Shown: positions 53,863 through 63,779 of the stretch, piece after piece
Position numbering within the stretch: the first letter of the stretch is position 1
How the letters are laid out: each line of letters opens with the position of its first letter
Origin: Tetramitus jugosus
Lineage: Eukaryota; Heterolobosea; Eutetramitea; Acrasida; Vahlkampfiidae
DNA: 64,000 nt
Assembly (NCBI GenBank): GCA_937625935.1
Contig: OW569364.1
Coordinates: 434,001-498,000 of the forward strand
Reading direction: 5' to 3'
Position numbers and translations under genes: made by a program
The notes under the pieces: model-generated
Seen by the model: only the letters and a program-made list of their open reading frames with translations
The model's database searches: none
Told to the model about the DNA's origin: nothing

Positions 53863-54526
53863 ACTTTATTTTTATTTCAGATGTTCTCCAACTGACAGCT
53901 CGCTAGAACCGCAGAAACAAAACATGCGGCGGAGTTATTGCTCGTAACCTTACAAAAGATGACCGCGTCAACATCAGTATCGAGGTCCAAGCCCGCAATT
54001 GCACGCGATACTTCACAAGCGATTATCCCATGGACATGTAGTTGTCGAAGGAATAGTTTCTACTACCCGGTAGAAAATTACCAAACAACCGGCTTGTGTT
54101 TTCGGTGTAGTCACATTCACTCACTCCCTCCTTCTATTGCGTGGTACCACGGTTTCTCTTCAAAGGAAATCCGTGCAACTGGTCCTCATTTGAAAAGAAA
54201 GAGTTTGTTCCGTTGTTGCTGGCATCTTCAGGTTACTGTACACAGGCAGTAGGCTCGAAAGCAAGAGACAAGAAATGACAGTAAGGATACCAGAACCCTT
54301 TTTGAGTGAACAATCAATCTTTTTGTCTCATAAAGCACATCATTTTATAGAATTTAAACTAGTGGTAAGTTGGCAGGAACGTTGATTTCCATAAAAATAT
54401 CGAGTGTATCTCTTCCGCAGGATTGAGGTTTCCGCTGATGGATGGAGAACCTCCTGTTTCGAGGTTCCGATTCTGTGGTCCTGAAGAACCTTATTTACAA
54501 TATTTACAAAGATCAAAGGGAGGAGA
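53863..54526. other. Intergenic, no supported gene
   Basis: Open frames here (for example 53938-54252 plus) have Cys/Trp/His-rich, non-protein-like composition and no start context. It should hold the promoter of the beta-lactamase-like gene and the 3' end of the Cys-rich gene. Confidence 0.4.
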
Positions 54527-55222
54527 TTATCTGTCAAATGCTGAAGCTTTCGTCACACATTGGCAACTGAGAACCGCTTTTTTGGTCAAGATGTTATTTC
54601 CCTTTTGTACAACCTCTGTCTTGATCAGTTGACCTACACACAACTTGGTATCATCTGGACAATTCTTCTCACAATTAACAGATATAGCACCAGTAGTAGA
54701 TTTGGTGATTACTAAGTGGCAATTGGTTGGTTCAGGATCAGTCTTATCACATGTGCACCATTGACGCGTAATTTGTCTTATGGTTTGTTCCTGGACAACA
54801 CAGTCTGCCAGTGCATTTCCTCGTGGACACAACTGTTTTGGACATGAAATTGTTGCTTCTTGAATCGCTCCATTCTCCCTATACTTCACAAAAGCCTCCC
54901 CTCTCAATGCACAGTTTTGATTTTCTCCTGGTCCAGTAACAACACTTTCTTCAGCAAGCAGAACCAGTGTATCTCCGCTGAGACATTGATATATTGCTGG
55001 TGAATAACATGCTTGTCCACAGGAGAGGAGACCCAAAGGACAGAGTCTGGTTCCATTGTTACATTGATGGGTGGCCTTGTTGAAACAAGTAGGACGACCT
55101 CCATTGTTGTTCAAGTCATTGCAGCAGCCGTCATTAGGCCCACAGTTTGTGCAAGGACCCACACATGTGCATGAAAACACATAGAAAACTAGAATGAGAA
55201 CTAGTACGAGGATTGATTTCAT
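54527..55222 (-). CDS. Secreted Cys-rich protein with carbohydrate-binding-like motif
   Basis: A 231-aa protein. Residues 1-21 are a signal peptide, followed by about 20 Cys. The part near 45-85 (CFNKATHQCNNGTRLCPLG, then LSCGQACYSPAIYQC) follows the C-x-x-x-x-Y/H-x-C ... LCP ... CG-x-x-CY-x-x-x-x-Y-x-C pattern of the small carbohydrate-binding domain found at the ends of some eukaryotic endo-beta-glucanases. The second half has disulfide-like pairs (ISCPKQLCPRG, QWCTCDKT, LSCQCVT). No catalytic domain is present. Function is binding or structural, by inference. Confidence 0.65.
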   Translation of the reverse strand: MKSILVLVLILVFYVFSCTCVGPCTNCGPNDGCCNDLNNNGGRPTCFNKATHQCNNGTRLCPLGLLSCGQACYSPAIYQCLSGDTLVLLAEESVVTGPGENQNCALRGEAFVKYRENGAIQEATISCPKQLCPRGNALADCVVQEQTIRQITRQWCTCDKTDPEPTNCHLVITKSTTGAISVNCEKNCPDDTKLCVGQLIKTEVVQKGNNILTKKAVLSCQCVTKASAFDR

Positions 55223-55591
55223 CTTATTGATTTGTTGTATGTTACTTTCTTGTTGTATTATTGATTGTATCTGATCAGCTTTTAAATCTCTCGAGACATC
55301 AAAAAGTAGATCTTCTCGAGCGACTTGGGGTCGAGTTTTTAACTCGTTTAGGTATTGGTTGAGGCATCAACTTCAAAATCTTCAAAATTGGACTGAATCC
55401 TATGCTTGAGCTCAAGTTATCAAGGATACCTTGGTATCAAGAGAAACAATTTACAGATCTGCCATCATGAATCACAAATAACCAGCAAAGGTATTAACAG
55501 GGATATCTGTTGCAATATTCTCTCACCATCAAGCGATGGTTTTTGTTCTTTCACATCATACCAAATCTTATCCGTGTTCTTAACAACATGT
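55223..55591. other. Intergenic with a CTCGAG-related palindromic segment
   Basis: A near-palindromic TCTCGAG...CTCGAGCGACTTG block lies at about 55290-55327. No gene was recognised. Confidence 0.35.
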
Positions 55592-56090
55592 TCATGATAC
55601 TACTACTGGAATTTGATCAGTCGGACCTAAGTCTTCTACAAACAGCTTCAGACACATCTTTTCAAAGGAAGGATTGATCTCTGTTGCTGTGTTCAAGTTC
55701 TTGAACTCTTTCAGCTCAAAGTATGCGCATCCTCTGTCAAAGTAGCCATCTTCAAAAGAAGGATCGATTTCAATTGCTTTTGTGAAATCTGTTTTTGCTT
55801 TCTCATATTCTTTCAGATCATGGTATGCGCGACCTCTATTGTAGTAGGCATATTCATCAGCAGGACTGATTTCTAGTTCTTTTGTGAAATCCGCTATCGC
55901 TTTCTTGAAGTCTTCCAAATCAAAGAATGTACAACTTGGGCTTGGGGGTGTCAGTAGGCACTAGCATGAGCAGGATTGATCTCTATGGCTTTGCTGAAGA
56001 CAAAGATTACTTTTTTGTACTGTTCCATCTTGTGGTATGTGTGACCTATGCGAAATCTCTATGTCAATAGTTGATGACATGGAATGACTT
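55592..56090 (-). pseudogene. Frameshifted TPR protein remnant
   Basis: The clearest part (55918-55592) encodes two full TPR units (ADEYAYYNRGRAYHDLKEYEKAKTDF and FEDGYFDRGCAYFELKEF) and a shortened third. Upstream, in a different frame, MEQYKKVIFVFSKAIEINPAHASAY is another TPR helix pair that ends at a stop where the next unit should start. The next unit resumes as CTFFDLEDFKKAIADF one frame away. So at least one frameshift separates the two parts. It may derive from a longer TPR gene related to others in this genome. Confidence 0.6.
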
Positions 56091-56636
56091 GAGGCAAAAA
56101 TGCAAAATCATCCCAAATATGACTAATTATCATTCATTTGTAACAAGATCGAACTCACAATTAGTTGAATGTTGTGCGAACTTATCAAATCAGATACTCA
56201 AATAAATAAGGGATAACAGAAAAACAAATAGAACCAAGACTTACCACAAGCCAAGCTTCTCGACTTGAAAAAGTGCTTCGACCATCTATTTCATCATCAG
56301 TGAGCTGCTCTGTTTTACAAGCATGTAGTTGATGAGTATCTCTATCTACATCGTTTTGTGTCTTCGTACAGGACAGCCAATACAGATGTCGATGGATCAA
56401 AGAGGGTCAAGAAGTGTGTCAGACAAACGAAACACATCAATCCAGCTCAACATCAACTCCACAAGCAATAGGTCCCATACCCTTTAGCATGAGCTTCCAA
56501 ACTCCGGTTATTCAGAAAGGGGAAGTGGTGTTTGCTGTCACAGCAACAACATGGTTTGCGAGATGAAGATGATTGGTGATCAATGAACCAACAGGCAACT
56601 TCCAGCTCAAAGAACAACAACTGAGTTGTCAAGATT
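56091..56636 (-). other. Degenerate region, no supported gene
   Basis: Minus-strand open frames at 56185-56400 and 56453-56659 have protein-like stretches (HACKTEQLTDDEIDGRSTFSSREAWL; FFELEVACWFIDHQ) but no common frame, start or domain. They may be decayed exons of the neighbouring remnants. Confidence 0.3.
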
Positions 56637-57349
56637 TTAGAGTGCTCCTGGTGCTGCAATCAGACCATAGTCAGCTTCTGCAAGGCCACATCCGAGAGTC
56701 TCTTGCAGACATTTTGTGTTAACACACGACACACTTCCTTTCTTTTCTACCGGAGGAGAGTTGCTCAAATGAAGACCCATTAGAGAACTCTTGGCAAGAA
56801 TTTCATTCTGTTCCACAGTTGAGACCGTTGAGTGCACTCGTTTCAGTGTACATGAGACAGTTGTGATGTTTGGCCATTGCGTCGCCTTCCTCTACGGTTA
56901 TGGGCTCCAAGCTCTTTGCTCTGAGATTTGCTAGCATTTCTGAAGAATCTCTTAGATCAACTTTGGTGCCCATGAGCACGACGACTGCTTGAGGACAATG
57001 ATGCATCAATTCAGGCAACCACTTGGTTGCTACATTTTCCTGCACTGCATATGTTGACCACAGAGAAACACAATAGGAAAACATTTGTGCATGGATAGCT
57101 GAGTGATCTGAGTCTATCATAGTCCTCAGGTCCTGCCGTGTCCCAAAAGGCAACATTTCTTGTACCGTACCAACCAACGGTCGAAGTATAGTTATCGAAC
57201 ACTGTGGGAACGTATTCGTATGGAAAGGTGCCTGTGACTGCTCGAATCAACAAAGAAGTTTTTCCCGTGGCTCCATCTCCAACAACCACAACTTTGATAT
57301 TACCATGTTCCAGCATCGTTGGGATCATAGGTTCCAAAAAATTGTTCAT
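56637..57349 (-). pseudogene. Rho-family GTPase remnant with two frameshifts
   Basis: The start (57349) encodes [34 protein letters not shown]: the P-loop (GDGATGKT) and effector region (YVPTVFDNY) are intact. Switch II reads [12 protein letters not shown], with Pro where GTPases carry the catalytic Gln. After CFSVVN the frame shifts; the Rho sequence resumes as [20 protein letters not shown] and GTKVDLRD, then shifts again after ETSALNG, ending in a non-Rho tail without a clear CaaX box. Two independent frame changes make a pseudogene likely; sequencing errors are the alternative. Confidence 0.75.
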
Positions 57350-58262
57350 GAGACTTCTGCGATTTGAACTTGCGGTAGAAAGCGTTCAGGCCACCCATAC
57401 CGTAGTTCTTGTGGGTACAGTAGCTCAAAACAGGTGATCTTGACTGGATAGAAGTTTCGAAACCAGTTTGGCCATGTACTGAATATGAGCCTTTCTCAGA
57501 ATCAATAACTTGTTTCTATAGTTGGCCGCATCAGTGATTCGTCCTGAGGCATCGTTCAAAACTGGTTCATACTTTGGATGATTGATCACAGAGTGGGACA
57601 CAGATGTCCAGAGCAGGTTGTGTTCAGTCAGTTCGAAAAACTTCCATGTTTTGGAAACGAGTCGAATATTCATCCAGTCACGCATTCTCAAAAAGGATAG
57701 AATAACAAGTGGTGCATCGCTTGGCAGTTGGTGAATGAGATCAATGACATTCTGATCGATGAGTGCCTTCTTTTTCTCTTGACTGACAGGTAGTACTCAA
57801 TCTTGTCCATGAATTGGCTACGGGGTCATACATGTGCACATCAGAAAAGTAGCCATTGCTCTCTTTCCACCGAATACATAGAGGCAATCATTGTAAACAA
57901 CAGAGGAGCAAAAGTTACACATGGGAGCCACTCCAGTACTTGGTTCAATCTTTGTCAGGCCTGCTGTGAGGAATGGCAGTTGTCATCGTATTTGGCAAAT
58001 CATTGGAAGTTGTCAATTGTTTACTGTTGTCATCCAACAGAAGACCACCAAAAATGTAAACACTGTGACCAACGACACTGCTTGAGTGACCATAACGAGA
58101 GTGAGACAAATGCATTGTTGCGTGAAGTACAGGCTCACTAAAATTTTGAGAGTTCACGCTTGACCTTGAAACCCGAAAGGAGTATTTTCGTCGGGATGAA
58201 AAAACTAGAAATGGAAATTGCATCACATTCGCCTCAATACCATTAATGTTGTGACAAAACAC
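57350..58262 (-). pseudogene. Kelch/F-box protein remnant with frameshifts
   Basis: Starting near 58262, a kelch unit (RYGHSSSVVGHSVYIFGGLL) is readable, then a second (SSVVYNDCLYVFGG). A frame change follows: the continuation NGYFSDVHMYDPVANSWTRL is one frame away. After another frame change QNVIDLIHQLPSDAPLVILS and WMNIRLVSKTWKFFELTEHN form an F-box, ending at a stop at 57425. Between 57425 and the Rho remnant, 57410-57350, a further non-overlapping-frame stretch ([18 protein letters not shown]) has no assignment. Kelch units plus an F-box would be an SCF substrate receptor before decay. Confidence 0.65.
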
Positions 58263-58303
58263 ATCCCACCACTAGTTTTTGAAGTTTGTGACAGTACAAA
58301 AAC

Positions 58304-61300
58304 GTGATGACACCTAGAAGAAAATTATCATTCTTACCGTATGCACTCAGTATAACACTGTTGTATACGACAGCGTTCATTCTCTCGCTTTCTGCTTACG
58401 GCAGTATCATCAATGTCCATGCTGCAACTGTGAACAACACACGTATTCTCATGGGCTTTGGCAGCAACAAGTACGGTCAATTGGGATTGGAAGATCCAAC
58501 TACACTGTGGTCATTCGATGCAACCAAGTACCTCAAGGACAGATCAGCCAAGGTCTTGAGGAGCTGTGTCGTCAATCATGATTTTACCAATGATAACGAG
58601 TCGTATATTGGCAGCACAGATACACATCCAGTCAATTTTGACCCCTTTCCATTCCATGGTATTCTCATTGATACCATGTTGAACGTGTACACTTGGGGCC
58701 ACGGTTCTCATGCTCATGGTACTGGTGATCGATTGATGAGCCACACAAACTATCCATTCCAATACCTGGTCAATATCAACAGTTTGAAATTGGCTGGTGA
58801 GTTGTTGAATGATACCTCAGTGTTATCATTGGCCTGCGGTAGAGCCCATACACTGATTATCACTGGTCTCAACAGAGTCATTGTCTTTGGTTCTCAACAG
58901 AATGGTCAGCTTGGTATCGGTGACAATGCAACCTATGTTTATTCCAACCATGTGGTTCAACCACAGAGAGCAGTTGACTTGGAGAGCTATAATTTTGTGA
59001 ATGCGTGGGCAGTGGGCAATCGTACATTTGTTGTCGATGATCAAGGTGATAGCTATGCATTTGGTGATAATTCATTGGGTCAGTTGTGTAGTGACAATAC
59101 TACAGCCAACAGATACACTACCCCGGTTGATGTGTTGAGCACACTTGGTGCAGATAAGACTATTCAAAAGGTAACGGGTGGTAATCGATACACTATTATT
59201 TTAACAACGACTGGAAAGTTGTATGGTTGTGGTTCTGATACAAACGGTCTAACCTTAGGACTGAATCAAGTCTCCACCTACCAATACTACTTACCTCAAG
59301 AGCTATTGACAGGAGAAACTATTAAGCACGTGTCTTCTATGGGCAGTACTACTGTGGCAGTTTCCAGTAGTGGTCAATTCTATTTCTGGGGTCAAAACTT
59401 GAACAACCAAATTGGAAATGCTTCTTCTGTGCGCACACCCACCACCTTTATGGGTGTCACTTTGAGTGCTAGTCAACATATTACACAACTCAGTCTAGGT
59501 AGATTTTCTTTGAGCGTGGTCACCGTGGATTCAGCTGATTACTTAAATGAGATTTGGGTCGTTGGTAACAACACTTTTGGTAGCTTGGGAGTGTTGAATA
59601 GTCATGACAGCCTACCACCAGCTTTTCTCTCCTCCTGGACAAAGCTCTCTGGTCAAACGTTTCCCAACGGCACCACCATTCAATCCCTCGACAGTAATCT
59701 CTTTGTTCTCACAAGTGACCAAAAGCTTCATGTTCAAGGAGATGTCTCAAGATTACCTGGTCCTCAAACCAACGTTCTCTCCCCTACTGTCATCAATGTA
59801 CACTCTGATGAAAGCGAAGAGATGATGATTGAGAAGATTGCTGCTGGTTTCTCTGTCTCTGGAGCCATTGCTAGAGTCAGTGGAAAATTGTTCTTGTGGG
59901 GCGCTCAGAGATACCCAAACGCCTTCTTGACCAAGGGAGAGTCAAAGCTACACGTCTTTGCACCAAAGGAGTTCAATGGATTGAAGGGAGTCAACGTCAC
60001 TAGTATTGCATTTGGTACCACTGATGGTACTGCTACTTCACACTCTGCTGCTGTCTCCTATCCGTTTACTCCTACTACGTTCTTTGTGTTGTACAATGAT
60101 AGCTCTCAAGCTGGTTCATGGGGTAGCAATCAACAGCATCAGTTGGGATATCAGTACTCGAACGGAACATATGCTCCAGTGTACGATATCGGTAGTATCT
60201 TGACCACAAAGATTCGTGAGTATGCAGTCAGTGGACGTCATACGTTTGCACTCGGTCAGGAAACAACCGACACCAATGTGTATGAGATGTATGTGTGTGG
60301 CGATGGACGTGTGGGTCAATTGGGTGCTGGTCCAAGTTTCATTGAACGTCGTTCCCTGCTCCAAACACAATCGGCAACGAAGATTGCCGTCGGAGATTGG
60401 CACAGTCTCTACGTTGACAAGAATAACGCTGCATGGGGTGCTGGTGACAACACAGATGGCAGAGCTGGATTCGTTGTTGCACTTTACAGTTCACAGTGGA
60501 TGCCAATTTCTCTTGGTACTGTTTCCAAGGTGTTCGCGGGAACCAAGTGCTCATTCTTTCTGTTGCAAGACGGTACTCTGTGGGCTTCTGGGAGCAATGT
60601 TGATGGTCAACTTGGACTTGGTAACACAACTACAACTGTCAAGACTCCAACTCAAGTGACTGGTCTCACTGGATCAGTGCTCTACGTGTCTACTGCAACC
60701 GGAGGTGGTGCTCATACCTTAATTTTGAATACTGACGGAAGAGTATATGTCAGTGGAAGAAACGATAAGGGTCAGTTGGGTCTCGGTGACACTACTACTC
60801 GATACAGTTTTGTGGAACTCGCAATCCCTGATGATCATCTTGGTTTGGATGTGGCTGCTGGTTTTGATCACTCTCTCATCCTAGTTGGCAAGAGAGCTTG
60901 TCCCAACGCCTGTTTAGGTGGTTCTTGCGATTATGTGCAAGGAGTATGCTCATGTCAACAAGGATATGGCGGTCCCGAATGCCAATTATTCAACTGCTAT
61001 GGACTACTATCCAATTCATCTCAGATATGTTCCGGCAATGGGGAATGTGTCTCGCCAGATAAGTGTCAATGCACGAGTGGATATACAGGATGGAACTGTG
61101 AAATGGCCATATGCTTCGGATCCAATGCATCAGATCCACGTGTGTGCTCCTCTCATGGTTCGTGTCTACAACCTGATACCTGTCAGTGTCCGTCGTCATA
61201 TTCTGGAAAGGATTGTTCTGTACCAATTTGCTTTGGGAAATTAGCTATTGATTCTCTTGTGTGCTCAGGAAATGGTCAATGTATTGCTCCTGATACTTGT

Positions 61301-62782
61301 CAATGCAATTGTTCAGATATTACAACTTTTGACTGCAAGAAACTTCCTGTCGATGAGTGCGAAGGATGGATGAGTAGTGAAATTTTGGGAGCACCACGAC
61401 CCTCTGTGTCGGCACAATGGAACTCTAAGTCTCTTCAGTTTTTCATTTCAATGACCAACAAGAGATTGCCACCTTCGATGAGGCACTTGATCGCTTATGA
61501 AGCATTTAATGGTGAGAATTTGTTCCAAAACTCCACTGTCTCTATTGGAGAGCTAATTGCAACAAATAACTGCACCAACGGCTACAGAGTTGTGATTCCA
61601 TGGACTTCGTCTCAACTCAAGAGAGAATATCTCACTCTGTCTGATTCCAGTGGAGATCAAATCCTCAAAATCTGGGCGACATTGTATATGCATTACGTGA
61701 ATGATGAGAAGAGAACTGTTGTTTCCTTCCATGCCTCGCAAGCTATCTATGCACAGTTGAACAGTCATACATTCACAGTGTTCAACACTACTAGTAATCA
61801 GGCCCAAGAATTGCTCAAGTTGTCTGTCCAATCTGTGTATCCAAGAGAAGGTGATCAAGTTATTGTTATTGGCTCTGAGTTGAGTATCTTGATGAGTGGA
61901 TATACTCTATCCAGTATTTATTTGAAATATTCCTCATTGGGAGCAGACAAGTTCGATGTGAGCTTCACTCTATCACCATTCTCCTCGCCATCAGCCATGA
62001 TTTACAATGTGAAGCTCATTTCGAGAGAAAATTTGAGTTCATTCTCAGGTTCCTTTGTTCTGCTAGCCTCTCTTACCAACCATACTGCAACCTCTAATTA
62101 TTCCATTCCATTCGAAGTGTCTTATGATATCATTCTGCCCAATCCCCCATTGAATCTAGTCTATGCAACGGATATTGTTTTGTCCCATAGATTCAATGGC
62201 ATTGAGAAGAGAGAATTTTCATCTGGTGATCAAGTGTTTGTCTCCACATCCCTCACATCTCAATCAGGCCCTGTTCTGTCCAATGACCAACTCCTTCAAG
62301 TTCACAATGCATTTGTGTGTTGTATGAAGAGTGGATACACGAGAGGAATGCCAGAGTTCAATCCTTCTCAGAATAGACCAGGATGCACTGTGTATGATTC
62401 ACAATCAATGTCCAGGTGGTTCCAACTGGTGAACAAGGGAGTACCCAATTCGATTACTTCCACTACTATCATTTCGGCAGGACAAAAGAGTTCCATCTTC
62501 TCATTTGATGTGAATGCGTTGGTTGATGTAGAAAGCAGAACTTGTTATCTTCATGTGAACACCATCGTGAATCCAAGATTTCAACTCAATAACGCTGCTA
62601 GATACTTGCAACAAGAGAATAAGGTGAACAACAACGAGCAATCTCACAGTTTTTCTTTCCTCAAGATCGCTGCTGGAAACTCCAAAGGCGATGCATCATT
62701 AGCACATGATTCGTTGAAACCAATGAGAATTCTTATGGTTGTGGCACTGGTATTCACAACTCTCGTCTCCTTAATGATGTAG
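58304..62782 (+). CDS. Large RCC1-repeat/EGF-like surface protein
   Basis: A 1,492-aa single-exon protein. Signal peptide or anchor at about 12-45. Residues ~48-860 hold two sets of RCC1-type units, recognised by GSNKYGQLG, GSQQNGQLG, GDNSLGQLC, GSNQQHQLG, GDGRVGQLG, GSNVDGQLG and GRNDKGQLG. Residues ~866-1,010 contain four EGF-like modules (CSCQQGYGGPEC, CQCTSGYTGWNC, CQCPSSYSGKDC). A beta-rich region follows to ~1,440, and the C-terminus ends in a hydrophobic tail (ILMVVALVFTTLVSLMM), a TM or GPI-anchor signal. RCC1 propellers usually act on Ran in the nucleus; here they face outside, so an adhesive or receptor role is inferred. Confidence 0.88.
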   Translation: MMTPRRKLSFLPYALSITLLYTTAFILSLSAYGSIINVHAATVNNTRILMGFGSNKYGQLGLEDPTTLWSFDATKYLKDRSAKVLRSCVVNHDFTNDNESYIGSTDTHPVNFDPFPFHGILIDTMLNVYTWGHGSHAHGTGDRLMSHTNYPFQYLVNINSLKLAGELLNDTSVLSLACGRAHTLIITGLNRVIVFGSQQNGQLGIGDNATYVYSNHVVQPQRAVDLESYNFVNAWAVGNRTFVVDDQGDSYAFGDNSLGQLCSDNTTANRYTTPVDVLSTLGADKTIQKVTGGNRYTIILTTTGKLYGCGSDTNGLTLGLNQVSTYQYYLPQELLTGETIKHVSSMGSTTVAVSSSGQFYFWGQNLNNQIGNASSVRTPTTFMGVTLSASQHITQLSLGRFSLSVVTVDSADYLNEIWVVGNNTFGSLGVLNSHDSLPPAFLSSWTKLSGQTFPNGTTIQSLDSNLFVLTSDQKLHVQGDVSRLPGPQTNVLSPTVINVHSDESEEMMIEKIAAGFSVSGAIARVSGKLFLWGAQRYPNAFLTKGESKLHVFAPKEFNGLKGVNVTSIAFGTTDGTATSHSAAVSYPFTPTTFFVLYNDSSQAGSWGSNQQHQLGYQYSNGTYAPVYDIGSILTTKIREYAVSGRHTFALGQETTDTNVYEMYVCGDGRVGQLGAGPSFIERRSLLQTQSATKIAVGDWHSLYVDKNNAAWGAGDNTDGRAGFVVALYSSQWMPISLGTVSKVFAGTKCSFFLLQDGTLWASGSNVDGQLGLGNTTTTVKTPTQVTGLTGSVLYVSTATGGGAHTLILNTDGRVYVSGRNDKGQLGLGDTTTRYSFVELAIPDDHLGLDVAAGFDHSLILVGKRACPNACLGGSCDYVQGVCSCQQGYGGPECQLFNCYGLLSNSSQICSGNGECVSPDKCQCTSGYTGWNCEMAICFGSNASDPRVCSSHGSCLQPDTCQCPSSYSGKDCSVPICFGKLAIDSLVCSGNGQCIAPDTCQCNCSDITTFDCKKLPVDECEGWMSSEILGAPRPSVSAQWNSKSLQFFISMTNKRLPPSMRHLIAYEAFNGENLFQNSTVSIGELIATNNCTNGYRVVIPWTSSQLKREYLTLSDSSGDQILKIWATLYMHYVNDEKRTVVSFHASQAIYAQLNSHTFTVFNTTSNQAQELLKLSVQSVYPREGDQVIVIGSELSILMSGYTLSSIYLKYSSLGADKFDVSFTLSPFSSPSAMIYNVKLISRENLSSFSGSFVLLASLTNHTATSNYSIPFEVSYDIILPNPPLNLVYATDIVLSHRFNGIEKREFSSGDQVFVSTSLTSQSGPVLSNDQLLQVHNAFVCCMKSGYTRGMPEFNPSQNRPGCTVYDSQSMSRWFQLVNKGVPNSITSTTIISAGQKSSIFSFDVNALVDVESRTCYLHVNTIVNPRFQLNNAARYLQQENKVNNNEQSHSFSFLKIAAGNSKGDASLAHDSLKPMRILMVVALVFTTLVSLMM

Positions 62783-63630
62783 GCACGTGACTGTTGAGGC
62801 ATTTCTGGTACAGACGTCAAATGAAATTACAATTCATTGTAAAATACTGCCCACTTTTGTCCTTATTCCTGTTCTCACGATTCTGGATCACCATAACCCA
62901 TCACATACTCAACATTTGGGTTTATGCGACTTACCGTTTGAGGCTCCCAGGCGGTTTCAAGCTACGAGTTAACAATCCAGTTATTTTAAATGATATTTCA
63001 GATCTAAAAGCTGTAAAAGATTTCCCTCTTACTCTTTTATACGTTCTCCGTTGAGGTAGCAGCTATTCACGTAAAATTTTACGTTAACGTAAATATTCGG
63101 AATTTTATGTGAGCGTAAAAATTTTATGCGCACGTAAAACCGTTACGTCTTTTGGTTGCTCACTCTCATACCTCAACAACAAAGGAACCAGACCAAAGAG
63201 AGGTTCCTATGTTAAGCTATATCAGATTAATTGTACTGAAGAAAAGAAGAGAGATATGGGATGTCATTCAGTACTGCACAAAGAGCTATTCAGAGGATAC
63301 TAAGTTTAAATTCATGGGAGAATCATGGGTTAAACGAAGTGCTGGATGCAATGGTTGTCGTGAGTGTCAAGGTTGTTCAATGGATCCAGTACTCAGTATC
63401 TCTTTTGTACCGGGGTCCACAATCATCGTAATCCTCCACATCATAAGGTGTGGAATTCAGCAATTACAGTGATTGAGGATACAGTTTTATCAAAGCCCAA
63501 CATATCTGGTTCTGATATGCAAATTGGATTACCAACCTCTGCCCCGCATTAGCTAATATCGACAGACTTAACGGTAGGGTTTGGGTTTGGGACATGTTAT
63601 GCCAGTCTGAACCGAGGCTTAGCTATCATT

Positions 63631-63656
63631 GCGCTGGCAGCGTTAGCTGCCAGCGC
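63631..63656. repeat. Hairpin 1: perfect 11-bp inverted repeat
   Basis: GCGCTGGCAGC pairs with GCTGCCAGCGC around the loop GTTA. It is preceded by ATCATT and followed by TGAA, like hairpin 2. Confidence 0.85.
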
Positions 63657-63692
63657 TGAAAAAAAAATGAAAATTTTGATTTTGTGATCATT

Positions 63693-63717
63693 GCACTGGC
63701 AGCGCAGCTGACAGTGC
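63693..63717. repeat. Hairpin 2: related 11-bp inverted repeat with one mismatch
   Basis: GCACTGGCAGC pairs with GCTGACAGTGC around a 3-nt loop. Compared with hairpin 1 one G-C pair has become A-T in both arms, so pairing is kept. Confidence 0.8.
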
Positions 63718-63779
63718 TGAACCGATATAAAAAATCGTAACTTTTGGCTTGATTGAAATATTTTCATTGTTTATTAGTA

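Larger units (their letters stand above)
62783..63779. other. Intergenic region with palindromes, no supported gene
   Basis: About 1 kb without a convincing ORF. It holds an ACGTAAA-rich palindromic cluster (about 63069-63150), a Cys-rich open frame near 63300-63400 that I do not accept as a gene, a TTTGGG-like run near 63571-63592, and two related hairpins at 63631-63656 and 63693-63717. Confidence 0.45.

Noticed and set aside
53938-54252. 104-codon plus-strand ORF upstream of the beta-lactamase-like gene
   Set aside because: Composition is Cys/His/Trp/Ser-scattered without domain or signal, and it lies in the promoter side of a well-supported divergent gene.
63152-63472. Cys-rich plus-strand ORF (GCNGCRECQGC)
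   Set aside because: No start context, no second supporting exon, and the rest is not protein-like; possibly an old decayed fragment, but not supportable.
63571-63592. GGTAGGGTTTGGGTTTGGG as an interstitial telomere repeat
   Set aside because: Only two imperfect units; too short to separate from chance in AT/G-rich sequence.
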